A stretch of DNA of 64,000 bases, taken from the NCBI RefSeq assembly GCF_014207375.1, contig NZ_JACHEE010000011.1:1-64000 (forward strand). The letters are read 5' to 3'. The notes under the pieces are model-generated. The model was not told the origin of the DNA and did not search any database. It saw nothing but the letters and a program-made list of their open reading frames with translations. The stretch comes from Arthrobacter sp. AZCC_0090 (lineage in GTDB: Bacteria; Actinomycetota; Actinomycetes; Actinomycetales; Micrococcaceae). Each line of letters starts with the position of its first letter. Position 1 is the stretch's first letter. Position numbers and translations under genes: made by a program. Of the stretch, positions 33,701 to 42,100 are shown one piece after another.

Positions 33701-36322
33701 GTGACCGGACATACTTCCCCTTCAGAGAACCCGCGCCGCATTATTGTCGCGGGCGGAGGCCCTGCGGCCCACCGTTTTGCCGATGCCATGCATACCCGCG
33801 GTCTCGAGGGCTGGCACGTCACTGTCCTGACCGAGGAAGCGCATCTTCCCTATGACCGGGTCACGCTGAGCAAAGCGCTCATCGAGGTGGACTACGACCT
33901 CACCCTCGGACACGCGTCGATGTGGGACCACGATGCTTTGGATCTGCGCACCGGCGAGCGTGTGGTCAGGATCAACCCCGATGCCAAGTCCGTGGAAACC
34001 GCGTCCGGCAACAGCTACGAATACGACGCCCTCGTGGTCGCAACGGGCTCGAATGCCGCCCGCCTGCCCATCCCGGGCGCCCAGCACACACATGTCTACC
34101 GCACGCTCGAAGACGTCTGGGCCATCAACGAGGCCATCACACGGCTCACGGAGAAGCTTGGCCGCAAGGTTAACGCCGTCACCATCGGCGGCGGTCTCCT
34201 CGGCCTCGAATCGGCCGCAGGCACGGAGCGGTTGGGCGCCACCCCGATCGTCATCGACGGCGCGTCCTGGCTGATGGCCACCCAGCTCGACGAAGGCGCG
34301 GGCCAGGCACTGGGCCGCCTCATCAAAGACAAAGGCTTCGAAATCCACGGCGGTGTGTTCCCTTCCGAAGTATTGTCCGACGACGACGGCCAGGTCACCG
34401 GAGTCCTCATGGCCGACGGCCGCATCATCGACGCCGACATCGTGATCGTCGCGATCGGGGTCAGGCCGCGCGATGAGCTCTTCCGTGCAGCGGAGGGCGA
34501 GGAACAGGTCTTCACGCTGGGCCAGCGCGGCGGTGTTGTCATTTCCGACGGTTGCGAAACCGAGATCCCGGGCATCTTCGCCATCGGCGAGGTGGCGAAC
34601 TTCGGCGGGATGTGCCTGGGTCTTGTGGCCCCGGCGAACACGATGGCCGAGATCGTGGCCGACCGGCTGCACGGCGGACAAGCGACGTTTGCGGGCTTCG
34701 ACACCGCCACCAAGCTCAAGCTCTCCGGCGTGGACGTTGCGAGCTTCGGCGACGCCTTCGCCAGGACCGAACACTCCCTCGAAATCGTCTACGCCGACCC
34801 GGCACGGGGCGTGTACCAGAAGATCGTCACCACCGACGACGCCAAGACCCTCCTCGGCGGCATCTTCGTCGGCGACGCCACCCCCTACATGAGCCTGCGC
34901 CCCCTGCTCGGCCGCGAGCTCCCCGCCGAACCCGGCGCCTACTTGACCGCCGCCGGCGGCGGCGAAGCACCCGAAACCGAACTGCCCGACGATGCGATCC
35001 TGTGCTCCTGCAACAACGTCCCCGCCGGGAGCATCCGCGACGCCGTCAACGGCTGCGGCTCCTGCGAGGGCAACGCCCCGGTCCGGGAACTGGGCGAACT
35101 GAAGACCTGCACGCGCGCCGGCACCCAGTGCGGTTCGTGCGTGCCGATGCTCAAGAAACTCCTCGAAGGCGAGCTGAAGAAGTCCGGCATCGAGGTCTCC
35201 AAAGCCCTCTGCGAGCACTTCAGCCTCTCCCGCCAGGAACTCTTCGACGCGATCCGCGTCCTGGAACTGGACTCCTTTGAAGACATCCTGGCCAAATACG
35301 GCACCGGCGCCGGCTGCGATATCTGCAAACCGACCATCGCGTCCATCCTGGCGTCGCAGCATTCCGCGTACGTGCTCGACGCCGGCCGCGGGACCCTGCA
35401 GGACACCAACGACCGCGCCCTGGCCAACATGCAAAAGGACGGCACCTACTCCGTGGTCCCCCGCATCCCGGGTGGGGAGATTACGCCCGACAAACTCGTC
35501 GTCATCGGCACGATCGCGAAGAAGTACGGTCTGTACACGAAAATCACCGGCGGGCAGCGGATCGACATGTTCGGCGCCCGCCTCGAACAACTCCCACTCA
35601 TCTGGGGCGAGCTCATTGACGCAGGCATGGAGTCCGGCCAGGCGTACGGCAAGAGCCTGCGCACGGTGAAATCCTGCGTGGGATCCACCTGGTGCCGCTT
35701 CGGCGTCCTCGACTCCGTGGCCATGGCCATCAACCTTGAACTGCGCTACCGCGGACTGCGCAGCCCGCACAAACTCAAAATGGGCGTCTCCGGCTGCGCC
35801 CGCGAATGCGCCGAAGCCCGCGGCAAGGACGTCGGCGTGATCGCGACTTCGGAAGGCTGGAACCTCTATGTCGGCGGCAACGGCGGCGCGAACCCCGCCC
35901 ACGCCCAGCTCCTCGCCGGCGGCTTGGACGACGAGACCCTGGTGAAGTACATCGATCGCTACTTCATGTACTACATCCGCACCGCGGACCGCCTCCAGCG
36001 CACCGCCCGCTGGCAGGAAGAACTCGACGGCGGCCTCGAGCACGTGCGCCAGGTGGTCGTCGAGGACTCGCTGGGCATCGCTGACGAGCTCGAGGCCGCC
36101 ATGGCCAAGCACGTCGAGTCCTACGAGGACGAGTGGGCCGCGACCCTGCAGGACCCGGAACGGCTCCGCCGCTTCCGCTCCTTCGTCAACGCCCCCGAGC
36201 AGGAAGACGAGGCCATCGTCTTTGTCCCCGAACGCGGCCAGATCCGCCCCGCCACCAACGAGGAAAAAGGCGGCGTCTTGATTTCTTCCGCGAGCATCCC
36301 TGTCCGCGGAAGCGAGGACTAA
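33701..36322 (+). CDS. nirB: Assimilatory nitrite reductase [NAD(P)H] large subunit
   Basis: 873 residues from the GTG at 33701. The N-terminal FAD domain starts RRIIVAGGGPAAHRFADAM, the NAD-binding loop is TIGGGLLGLESA, and the second FAD motif is IFAIGEVANFGG. A BFD-like [2Fe-2S] domain follows near residue 434 (LCSCNNVP, then GTQCGSC). The sulfite/nitrite reductase half has the [4Fe-4S]-siroheme ligands in SCVGSTWCRFG (about 658) and GVSGCARECAEARGKD (about 697). It reduces nitrite to ammonium with six electrons. GlnR control is suggested by the upstream box; nirD is divergent. Confidence 0.96.
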   Translation: MTGHTSPSENPRRIIVAGGGPAAHRFADAMHTRGLEGWHVTVLTEEAHLPYDRVTLSKALIEVDYDLTLGHASMWDHDALDLRTGERVVRINPDAKSVETASGNSYEYDALVVATGSNAARLPIPGAQHTHVYRTLEDVWAINEAITRLTEKLGRKVNAVTIGGGLLGLESAAGTERLGATPIVIDGASWLMATQLDEGAGQALGRLIKDKGFEIHGGVFPSEVLSDDDGQVTGVLMADGRIIDADIVIVAIGVRPRDELFRAAEGEEQVFTLGQRGGVVISDGCETEIPGIFAIGEVANFGGMCLGLVAPANTMAEIVADRLHGGQATFAGFDTATKLKLSGVDVASFGDAFARTEHSLEIVYADPARGVYQKIVTTDDAKTLLGGIFVGDATPYMSLRPLLGRELPAEPGAYLTAAGGGEAPETELPDDAILCSCNNVPAGSIRDAVNGCGSCEGNAPVRELGELKTCTRAGTQCGSCVPMLKKLLEGELKKSGIEVSKALCEHFSLSRQELFDAIRVLELDSFEDILAKYGTGAGCDICKPTIASILASQHSAYVLDAGRGTLQDTNDRALANMQKDGTYSVVPRIPGGEITPDKLVVIGTIAKKYGLYTKITGGQRIDMFGARLEQLPLIWGELIDAGMESGQAYGKSLRTVKSCVGSTWCRFGVLDSVAMAINLELRYRGLRSPHKLKMGVSGCARECAEARGKDVGVIATSEGWNLYVGGNGGANPAHAQLLAGGLDDETLVKYIDRYFMYYIRTADRLQRTARWQEELDGGLEHVRQVVVEDSLGIADELEAAMAKHVESYEDEWAATLQDPERLRRFRSFVNAPEQEDEAIVFVPERGQIRPATNEEKGGVLISSASIPVRGSED

Positions 36323-36342
36323 GAACGCGCCTCCACGGCGAG

Positions 36343-36795
36343 CTACGGCGACGGCGAGTGGTCGTTGCGGGCTCCGACCACGCCGCCCTCTAGCTCGCCG
36401 TCGGGGTTTTCCAAAAGCGCGCTTAGGCGCTCGACCTGCTCGGTCAACCGGTGAATCTCCTGCCTCATGGGCTCCTCCGCGACAGTCGCGGCAACCGCAG
36501 CTCCCGAGGAGACCTGTTCAACGAGCCACGAGGCAACCGAGGCGGTCACGACGCCCAAGACAGCGATTCCACAAACCATCAAACCCCCGGCGACGCAACG
36601 GCCCACAATCGTCACCGGATAGTGGTCTCCGTAGCCCACGGTGGTGATCGTGACCATTGCCCACCAGATGGCGTCGCCAAAGTTGGTGATGTTGGCCCCC
36701 GCTGCGTTCTCTTCCGCGTCAAGTACGGCGAGCGCACCGCAGTAGCTCAGGAGGGCGGCGGAGCCGAGAACAAGAGTGAGGATGCGGCCCCGCAT
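36343..36795 (-). CDS. Potassium channel pore module, probably a truncated former 6-TM channel
   Basis: 150 residues: an outer helix (MRGRILTLVLGSAALLSYC), a pore helix with the K+ filter TVGYGD, an inner helix (GGLMVCGIAVLGVVTASVAS) and a coiled-coil tail (QEIHRLTEQVERLSALLE). This alone could form a KcsA-like two-helix channel. No Shine-Dalgarno precedes the ATG. Immediately upstream, in the same frame, lies the N-terminal S1 helix of a voltage-gated-type channel ended by TGA (36799-36801). Homologues I know have S2-S4 in between, so an internal deletion is inferred. The gene may be a pseudogene or a remodelled minimal channel. Confidence 0.7.
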   Translation of the reverse strand: MRGRILTLVLGSAALLSYCGALAVLDAEENAAGANITNFGDAIWWAMVTITTVGYGDHYPVTIVGRCVAGGLMVCGIAVLGVVTASVASWLVEQVSSGAAVAATVAEEPMRQEIHRLTEQVERLSALLENPDGELEGGVVGARNDHSPSP

Positions 36796-36798
36796 GGG

Positions 36799-36906
36799 TC
36801 AACAATTGAGGTTGGCGATTACCTGGAACGAGTAGGCCACCAGAAACAGCACTGCTGTCGCCACCATTGGCCATTCGGACACCTGCCTCCATCGTTCTTG
36901 CGTCAT
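36799..36906 (-). pseudogene. 35-codon S1-helix fragment of the potassium channel
   Basis: ATG at 36906 encodes MTQERWRQVSEWP followed by one hydrophobic helix (MVATAVLFLVAYSFQVI) and stops with TGA. It is in the same frame as the pore module, separated by only the stop and one Pro codon. TAGTAT lies 6 bases before the ATG, so it is probably the original leaderless start of the full-length channel. Confidence 0.6.
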
Positions 36907-36912
36907 CCGTCG

Positions 36913-36918
36913 ATACTA
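36913..36918 (-). promoter_or_regulatory. Candidate -10 (TAGTAT) for the channel gene
   Basis: TANNNT hexamer 6 bases before the ATG at 36906. Confidence 0.45.
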
Positions 36919-36983
36919 GCCATGGTCGGGTTACACCCTGCCTTCTCCCAGCAAACGTTCACCTCGCAGTAACGGGTGCTGGC

Positions 36984-36989
36984 TAGGAT
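36984..36989 (+). promoter_or_regulatory. Candidate -10 (TAGGAT) for leaderless uppP
   Basis: TANNNT hexamer followed by 7 bases and the ATG at 36997. AGGA within it could also serve as a weak Shine-Dalgarno. Confidence 0.45.
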
Positions 36990-36996
36990 CGAACCC

Positions 36997-37875
36997 ATGA
37001 TTAACATGATCCAGGCCATCGTCATGGGCCTGCTGCAGGGAATCACTGAGCTCTTCCCGATTTCCAGCCTCGGCCACAGCGTCATCCTGCCCAAACTCTT
37101 CGGTTGGGGCCTGGACCAGAAAGCTCCGGAATTCCTGAATTTCCTCATATCCACCCATTTGGCTACAGCGGTTGTGCTGTTCTTCTTCTTCCTTCGGGAC
37201 TGGATTGACATCGCCAAGGGGCTTGGCCGTTCCATCCGGGACAGGAAGATTGCGCCGTCAGACACCTACGCGAAGCTCGGCTGGCTCCTTGTCGTTGGTA
37301 CCGTGCCTGCCGGAATCATCGGCTTGGTCCTGGAAAAGCCCATCAGGAACCTCTTTGGTTCCCCACTGATCGCTGCCGCCTTCCTGGTGGTCAACGGACT
37401 TGTCCTTTTTGCGGCCGAGCGCCTGCGGACCCGGGATAGCCGCCGCGCTGCTGCGCAGCCCGCCACTGCAACGGCTTCCGACGCCGAAATTGCCACCTTG
37501 TCGTGGAAGCGTGCCTTGGGAATCGGAACGGCCCAGGCTGCCGCCCTGATCCCGGGAATCTCCCGCTCCGGCTCGTCAATGGCCGGCGCCTTGCTGTCCG
37601 GACTGAACAACGAGAATGCCGCACGGTTCAGCTTCCTGCTGGCGACACCCATCATCGGCGCTGCCGCGCTGCTCAAGCTTCCCGAACTCTTCACACCGGC
37701 TATGGCCGACGCGCGCGGGGTGTTCCTGGTGGGGGCACTGTGCGCGGGTGTCGCCGCATGGTTCGCCACTAAGTTCCTGCTTCGTTTCTTCGAAACGCGC
37801 ACCCTGACGCCGTTCGCCATTTACTCGGTGGTGGGCGGTGCGATCTACTTCGTCCTGATGCTCGTCATGGGATAA
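36997..37875 (+). CDS. uppP: Undecaprenyl-diphosphatase (UppP/BacA)
   Basis: 292 residues from the ATG at 36997 (MINMIQAIVMGLLQG); a start 7 codons earlier would include the -10. A polytopic membrane protein with the two active-site motifs of the family: ITELFPISSLGHS (Glu18, Pro21, Ser23-24) and PGISRSGSSMAGALLSG. It dephosphorylates undecaprenyl pyrophosphate outside the membrane to recycle the carrier for peptidoglycan synthesis and confers bacitracin tolerance. Divergent from the channel gene, 91 bases apart. Confidence 0.95.
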   Translation: MINMIQAIVMGLLQGITELFPISSLGHSVILPKLFGWGLDQKAPEFLNFLISTHLATAVVLFFFFLRDWIDIAKGLGRSIRDRKIAPSDTYAKLGWLLVVGTVPAGIIGLVLEKPIRNLFGSPLIAAAFLVVNGLVLFAAERLRTRDSRRAAAQPATATASDAEIATLSWKRALGIGTAQAAALIPGISRSGSSMAGALLSGLNNENAARFSFLLATPIIGAAALLKLPELFTPAMADARGVFLVGALCAGVAAWFATKFLLRFFETRTLTPFAIYSVVGGAIYFVLMLVMG

Positions 37876-37985
37876 GACCCGGCAAAGGCATTGAAACTGT
37901 CAGAGGCCACGCATAGGGTTCTGTTTGTCTCCACCACCCACTCATGAAACCGTGGCAACACCGCGGTAACGACACAGGAGCAAAC

Positions 37986-38765
37986 ATGCCCACGCCTGAC
38001 ATCACCCCCGGCTCACCTTGCTGGATCGACCTGATGACCTCGGACCCGGAGAAGGCAAAGTCCTTCTACAACACGCTCTTCGGCTGGACCTTCGAGACCG
38101 GAGACCAGGAAAAGTACGGCGGTTACATCACGGCCTCGAAGGACGGCAAGATGGTGGCCGGGATCATGCAGAAGCAGGAAGACATGGGCCAGATGCCCGA
38201 TGTCTGGTCCACCTACCTGCGCACCGATGACATCAAGGCGACCACTGAAGCGGCCGTCGCCAACGGCGGCCAGGTCTACATGGAACCCATGGAAGTGCCG
38301 GACCAGGGGACCATGGCCATGTACGCGGATTCCTCCGGAGCAGCCATCGGTGCCTGGCAGTTCGGCGAGATGAAGGGCTATCAGCTGGCTGCCGAAACAG
38401 GCGCACCTGCTTGGCACGAGCTCTTCGCCAAGGAGTACGACTCTGCGGTTTCCTTCTACCAGAAGGTCTTCGGCTGGGAAACGACCGTCGTGGGCGACAC
38501 CCCCGAGTTCCGCTACACCACACTCGGGGCGGGCGACGACTCCAAGGCCGGCATCATGGATGCTTCCGGTTTCCTCCCGGCCGAGGTGCCGTCCTACTGG
38601 GGGGTCTATTTCGCCGTGGACAAGGTCGATGCCACCATCGAGCAGGCCGTCTCCCTAGGCGCTACCATCGTCCAGGCCGCTGAAGACACTCCCTACGGGC
38701 GGATGGCCACCCTGACCGACCCGACGGGTGCGATCTTCAAGCTCATCGAAAACCAGGCCTCATAA
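37986..38765 (+). CDS. VOC (glyoxalase/bleomycin-resistance) family protein, two tandem domains
   Basis: 259 residues from the ATG at 37986 (MPTPDITPGSPCWID), with AGGAG 6 bases upstream; the frame extends 14 codons further without similarity. Two VOC modules repeat the signature: WIDLMTSDPEKAKSFYNTLF then HELFAKEYDSAVSFYQKVFG, each ending in a DPTGA / DSSGA strand. Similar to the CFP-30-like antigens of Actinobacteria. The substrate is unknown. Two terminators follow. Confidence 0.85.
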   Translation: MPTPDITPGSPCWIDLMTSDPEKAKSFYNTLFGWTFETGDQEKYGGYITASKDGKMVAGIMQKQEDMGQMPDVWSTYLRTDDIKATTEAAVANGGQVYMEPMEVPDQGTMAMYADSSGAAIGAWQFGEMKGYQLAAETGAPAWHELFAKEYDSAVSFYQKVFGWETTVVGDTPEFRYTTLGAGDDSKAGIMDASGFLPAEVPSYWGVYFAVDKVDATIEQAVSLGATIVQAAEDTPYGRMATLTDPTGAIFKLIENQAS

Positions 38766-38781
38766 GCCCACACCACCACGG

Positions 38782-38830
38782 ACCCTGCCGGCCGGAGTTG
38801 GCCAGCAACGGCCGGCACCGCCGGCAGGGT
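38782..38830 (+). terminator. Hairpin after VOC gene
   Basis: ACCCTGCCGGC (38782-38792) pairs with GCCGGCAGGGT (38820-38830) around a 27-base loop that folds further, followed by TCTTTC. Confidence 0.6.
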
Positions 38831-38877
38831 TCTTTCGCCAGCGTCGGGGGATCCGCTGGAGCCTTCCACTCGCACAG

Positions 38878-38902
38878 GTCCCCACGGAGCATCCGTGGGG
38901 AC
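38878..38902 (+). terminator. Second terminator hairpin
   Basis: Perfect 11-bp stem (38878-38888 with 38892-38902), loop GCA, followed by CTTTTCC. The remaining 38903-39111 is non-coding and must hold the promoter of the secreted nuclease. Confidence 0.8.
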
Positions 38903-39111
38903 CTTTTCCGTGTCCGGACGATTCGCCTTCCCCAGGGCGGTCCGAACCCTGACGTGTCGCCGTCACCACGCGGCAACCCGGCATTCACCCGTGCCTGATG
39001 TGATGCCGAGCGTGATATCCCCACCGGAGTAAAGCCCGGTTCACCGCCCGCCGACACACGCGACGGGCGTCTTCCACTGCGCCCCACAGGGCCAATTGAA
39101 AGTTAGAGCTA

Positions 39112-42100
39112 ATGCATTTCAAAAATGGGAATTTTTTGATCGGTTTGGTGGTGTCGGCGGGGCTCCTTGCAGCCCCGCTAACCATCGTTCCGGCCATGGC
39201 AGCCGATACACCACCCGCGACAAGCCCGTCGGTGGTGATCAATGAGGCCTACCTCAGCGGAGGCAGCGCCGGAGCTGCGTTCCGGAACAAGTTCGTGGAG
39301 CTCTACAACAACTCCGACTCCGCCGTAAGCCTGAGCGGCTGGTCGCTCCAATACCGCGCGGCGAGCAACGTCAACCCTCCCACCTTCATCACTCCCCTCA
39401 GCGGCCACATCCCGGCCAAGGGATACTTCCTCATCAAGGGCGGCAGCAACAACACGGCCTCGACGGCGGCAGAATTGCCAGCTGCCGACGTCGACGGTTC
39501 CGGCACACTCAATCCGAGCGGAAGTGCCGGAACAATCGTCCTTGCCAAGCAAGGCACTGCAGTGAACCCGCTCCCCACGGGTTCCGTAGTGGGCAGCCCC
39601 GCCGTAGCCGATCTCCTCGGCTACGGCACCACAAACACCTTTGAGACCGCAGCGGCCCTCGCACCGACGGGCAACACCGATGTCAGGAGCCTGAACCGGA
39701 GCAACGGATCGGACACTGACAACAACGCCGCCGATCTGGCGCTCAGCGCCGCCATCACCCCGACGGCGGCCGGTGCCACAACTCCTCCGCCCGCAGGGCC
39801 GGAGACCAAGACCATTGCGGAAATCCAAGGCACGGGAGCGGCCAGCCCGTTTGTCGGCGCCACCGTCACCACTCGCGGTAAGGTCACCGCCGTCTACGCC
39901 ACAGGCGGTTTCAATGGCTACTACGTGCAGACCCCCGGCACCGGCGGCGACATCGACCCGACGGCCAGGACGGCGTCGGACGCGATTTTCGTCTACTCGC
40001 CGTCGACCGTCGCGAGCACCCAGATCGGCGACTACCTCGAGCTCACCGGCGTAGTGAGCGAATTCGCCAACCAGACGCAGCTCACCGCAGATGCAGCCGG
40101 AGTAAAGAAGGTCACCGAAGCCGCGCCTGAGGTCAAGCCCAGCAACTTCTTGCTCCCGGCCGACGAAGCCGCCCGCGAGCGCTACGAAGGCATGCTCCTG
40201 GCACCGCAGGGCGCCTTCACGGTGACGGACAACTACTCGCTCAACCAGTACGGCGAAATCGGCCTGGCGGCGGGAACCTCACCGTTGGTTCAGCCGACAG
40301 CCGTGGCAAGCTACGGTTCAGCGGAATACAACGCGGTGGTTGCGGACAATGCCCTGCGCGGGATCAAGCTCGACGACGGCGCATCCACCAACTTCCTCAA
40401 GGACGCCTCCACGAAGGCCCAGGCGCTCCCCTACCTGACCACAAGTGATCCCGTCCGGGTTGGATCGGCTGCGACCTTCCGTACCAACGTGATCCTCGGT
40501 TACGGGAATAACTCCTGGAAATTCCAGCCGCTCTCCCAGCTGACCCCGGCCACCGCCGATTCCGTGCAACCGGTCAGCTTCGCCGGTAGCCGGCCCCAGG
40601 ACCCGGCCAATGTGGGCGGCAACCTGAAGATCGCGTCCTTCAATGTTCTGAACTACTTCCCCACCACGGGTGACCAGCTCAGTGGCTGCAACTACTACAC
40701 GGACCGCGACGGCAACCCGATCACGATCAAGGACGGCTGCAACGCCCGCGGCGCGGCGAATGCCGAGAACCTCCAGCGCCAGCAGGCAAAGATCGTCGCT
40801 GCCATCAACAAGTCCGGGGCCGACGTCGTCTCCTTGGAGGAGATCGAGAACTCGGCACAATTCGGCAAGAACCGCGACGATGCCCTCGCCAAGCTGGTGG
40901 ATTCCCTCAATGTTGCAACCCCGGGAATCTGGGATTATGTCCGCACGCCTGCCAACGCTCCCCCGCTGAGCGATGAGGACATGATCCGCACGGCATTCAT
41001 TTTCAAGAAGGCCACCGCCGAACCACTGGGTGAGTCGATCATCCACAACGACACCGTCGCTTTCGCCAGCGCACGCAAGCCCCTCGCCCAGGTGTTCAAA
41101 CCAGTGGGGGCCGCCGATGACAAGAAGTTCATCGCGATCGTGAACCACTTCAAATCCAAGGGATCCGCAGCCACGCCGGACGACACTGACAAGGGCCAAG
41201 GCGCCTCCAATCTTGCCCGCACCAAGCAGGCACAGTCGCTCCTGACCTTCGCCGATAAGTTGAAGTCCTCCAAGGGCACCGACAAGCTGTTCCTGATCGG
41301 CGATTTCAACGCCTATTCCAAGGAAGACCCGATAAATGTCCTCACGGGGGCCGGCTACGCGGATCTGGAAACCAGCACGGGCAAGCACTCGTACTTGTTC
41401 GGCGGAATGGTTGGCTCCCTCGACCACATTTTGGCTTCTCCTGCCGCTCATGAGGTAGTCACGGGAACCGACATCTGGAACATCAACTCCGTAGAGTCGG
41501 TCGCGTTCGAGTACAGCAGGTACAACAACAACGTGGTCAACTACTACGCTCCGGACCAGTTCCGGGCCAGCGACCACGACCCTGTGGTGGTTGGCCTGAA
41601 CCTTCCGACCACCCCTGCCTCTGTTGACCTGCAGTTCCTGGGCATCAATGACTTCCACGGACGTATCGACAGCAACACCGTCTTGTTCGCCAGCACCATC
41701 GAACAGCTCCGCGCGGCTGCCACTCCCGGTTCCACCGCGTTCATCTCTGCGGGAGACAACATCGGCGCGTCCCTGTTCGCCTCTGCTGTGGCCAAGGACC
41801 AGCCGACCATCGATGTCTTGAACGCCCTTGAGCTCAAGGCGTCCGCTGTGGGCAACCATGAGTTCGACGGCGGATGGGCGGACTTGCGCGACCGCGTCAT
41901 CGCTCCCGGCAACAATGCGAAGTTCCCGGTCCTGGGTGCCAACGTCTACCAGAAGGGCACCACTACGCCGGTCTTGCCGGAGTACTCCGTTCTGGACATG
42001 AACGGTATCAAGGTGGCCGTCATCGGGACCGTGACCCAGGAAACCCCTTCACTTGTCAGTCCGGCTGGCATCGCTGACCTCGAGTTCGGTGACCCTGTGG

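Noticed and set aside
33722..36112. A 796-codon open frame antisense to nirB
   Set aside because: It exists because the GC-rich third positions of nirB suppress stops on the opposite strand. It has no ribosome-binding site or recognisable domain, and nirB is unambiguous.
39038..39045. GGTTCACC upstream of the secreted nuclease as a PHO box
   Set aside because: Only one unit; other TCACC words nearby (38963, 38985) are not in 11-nt phase with it. Phosphate control is plausible but not shown.
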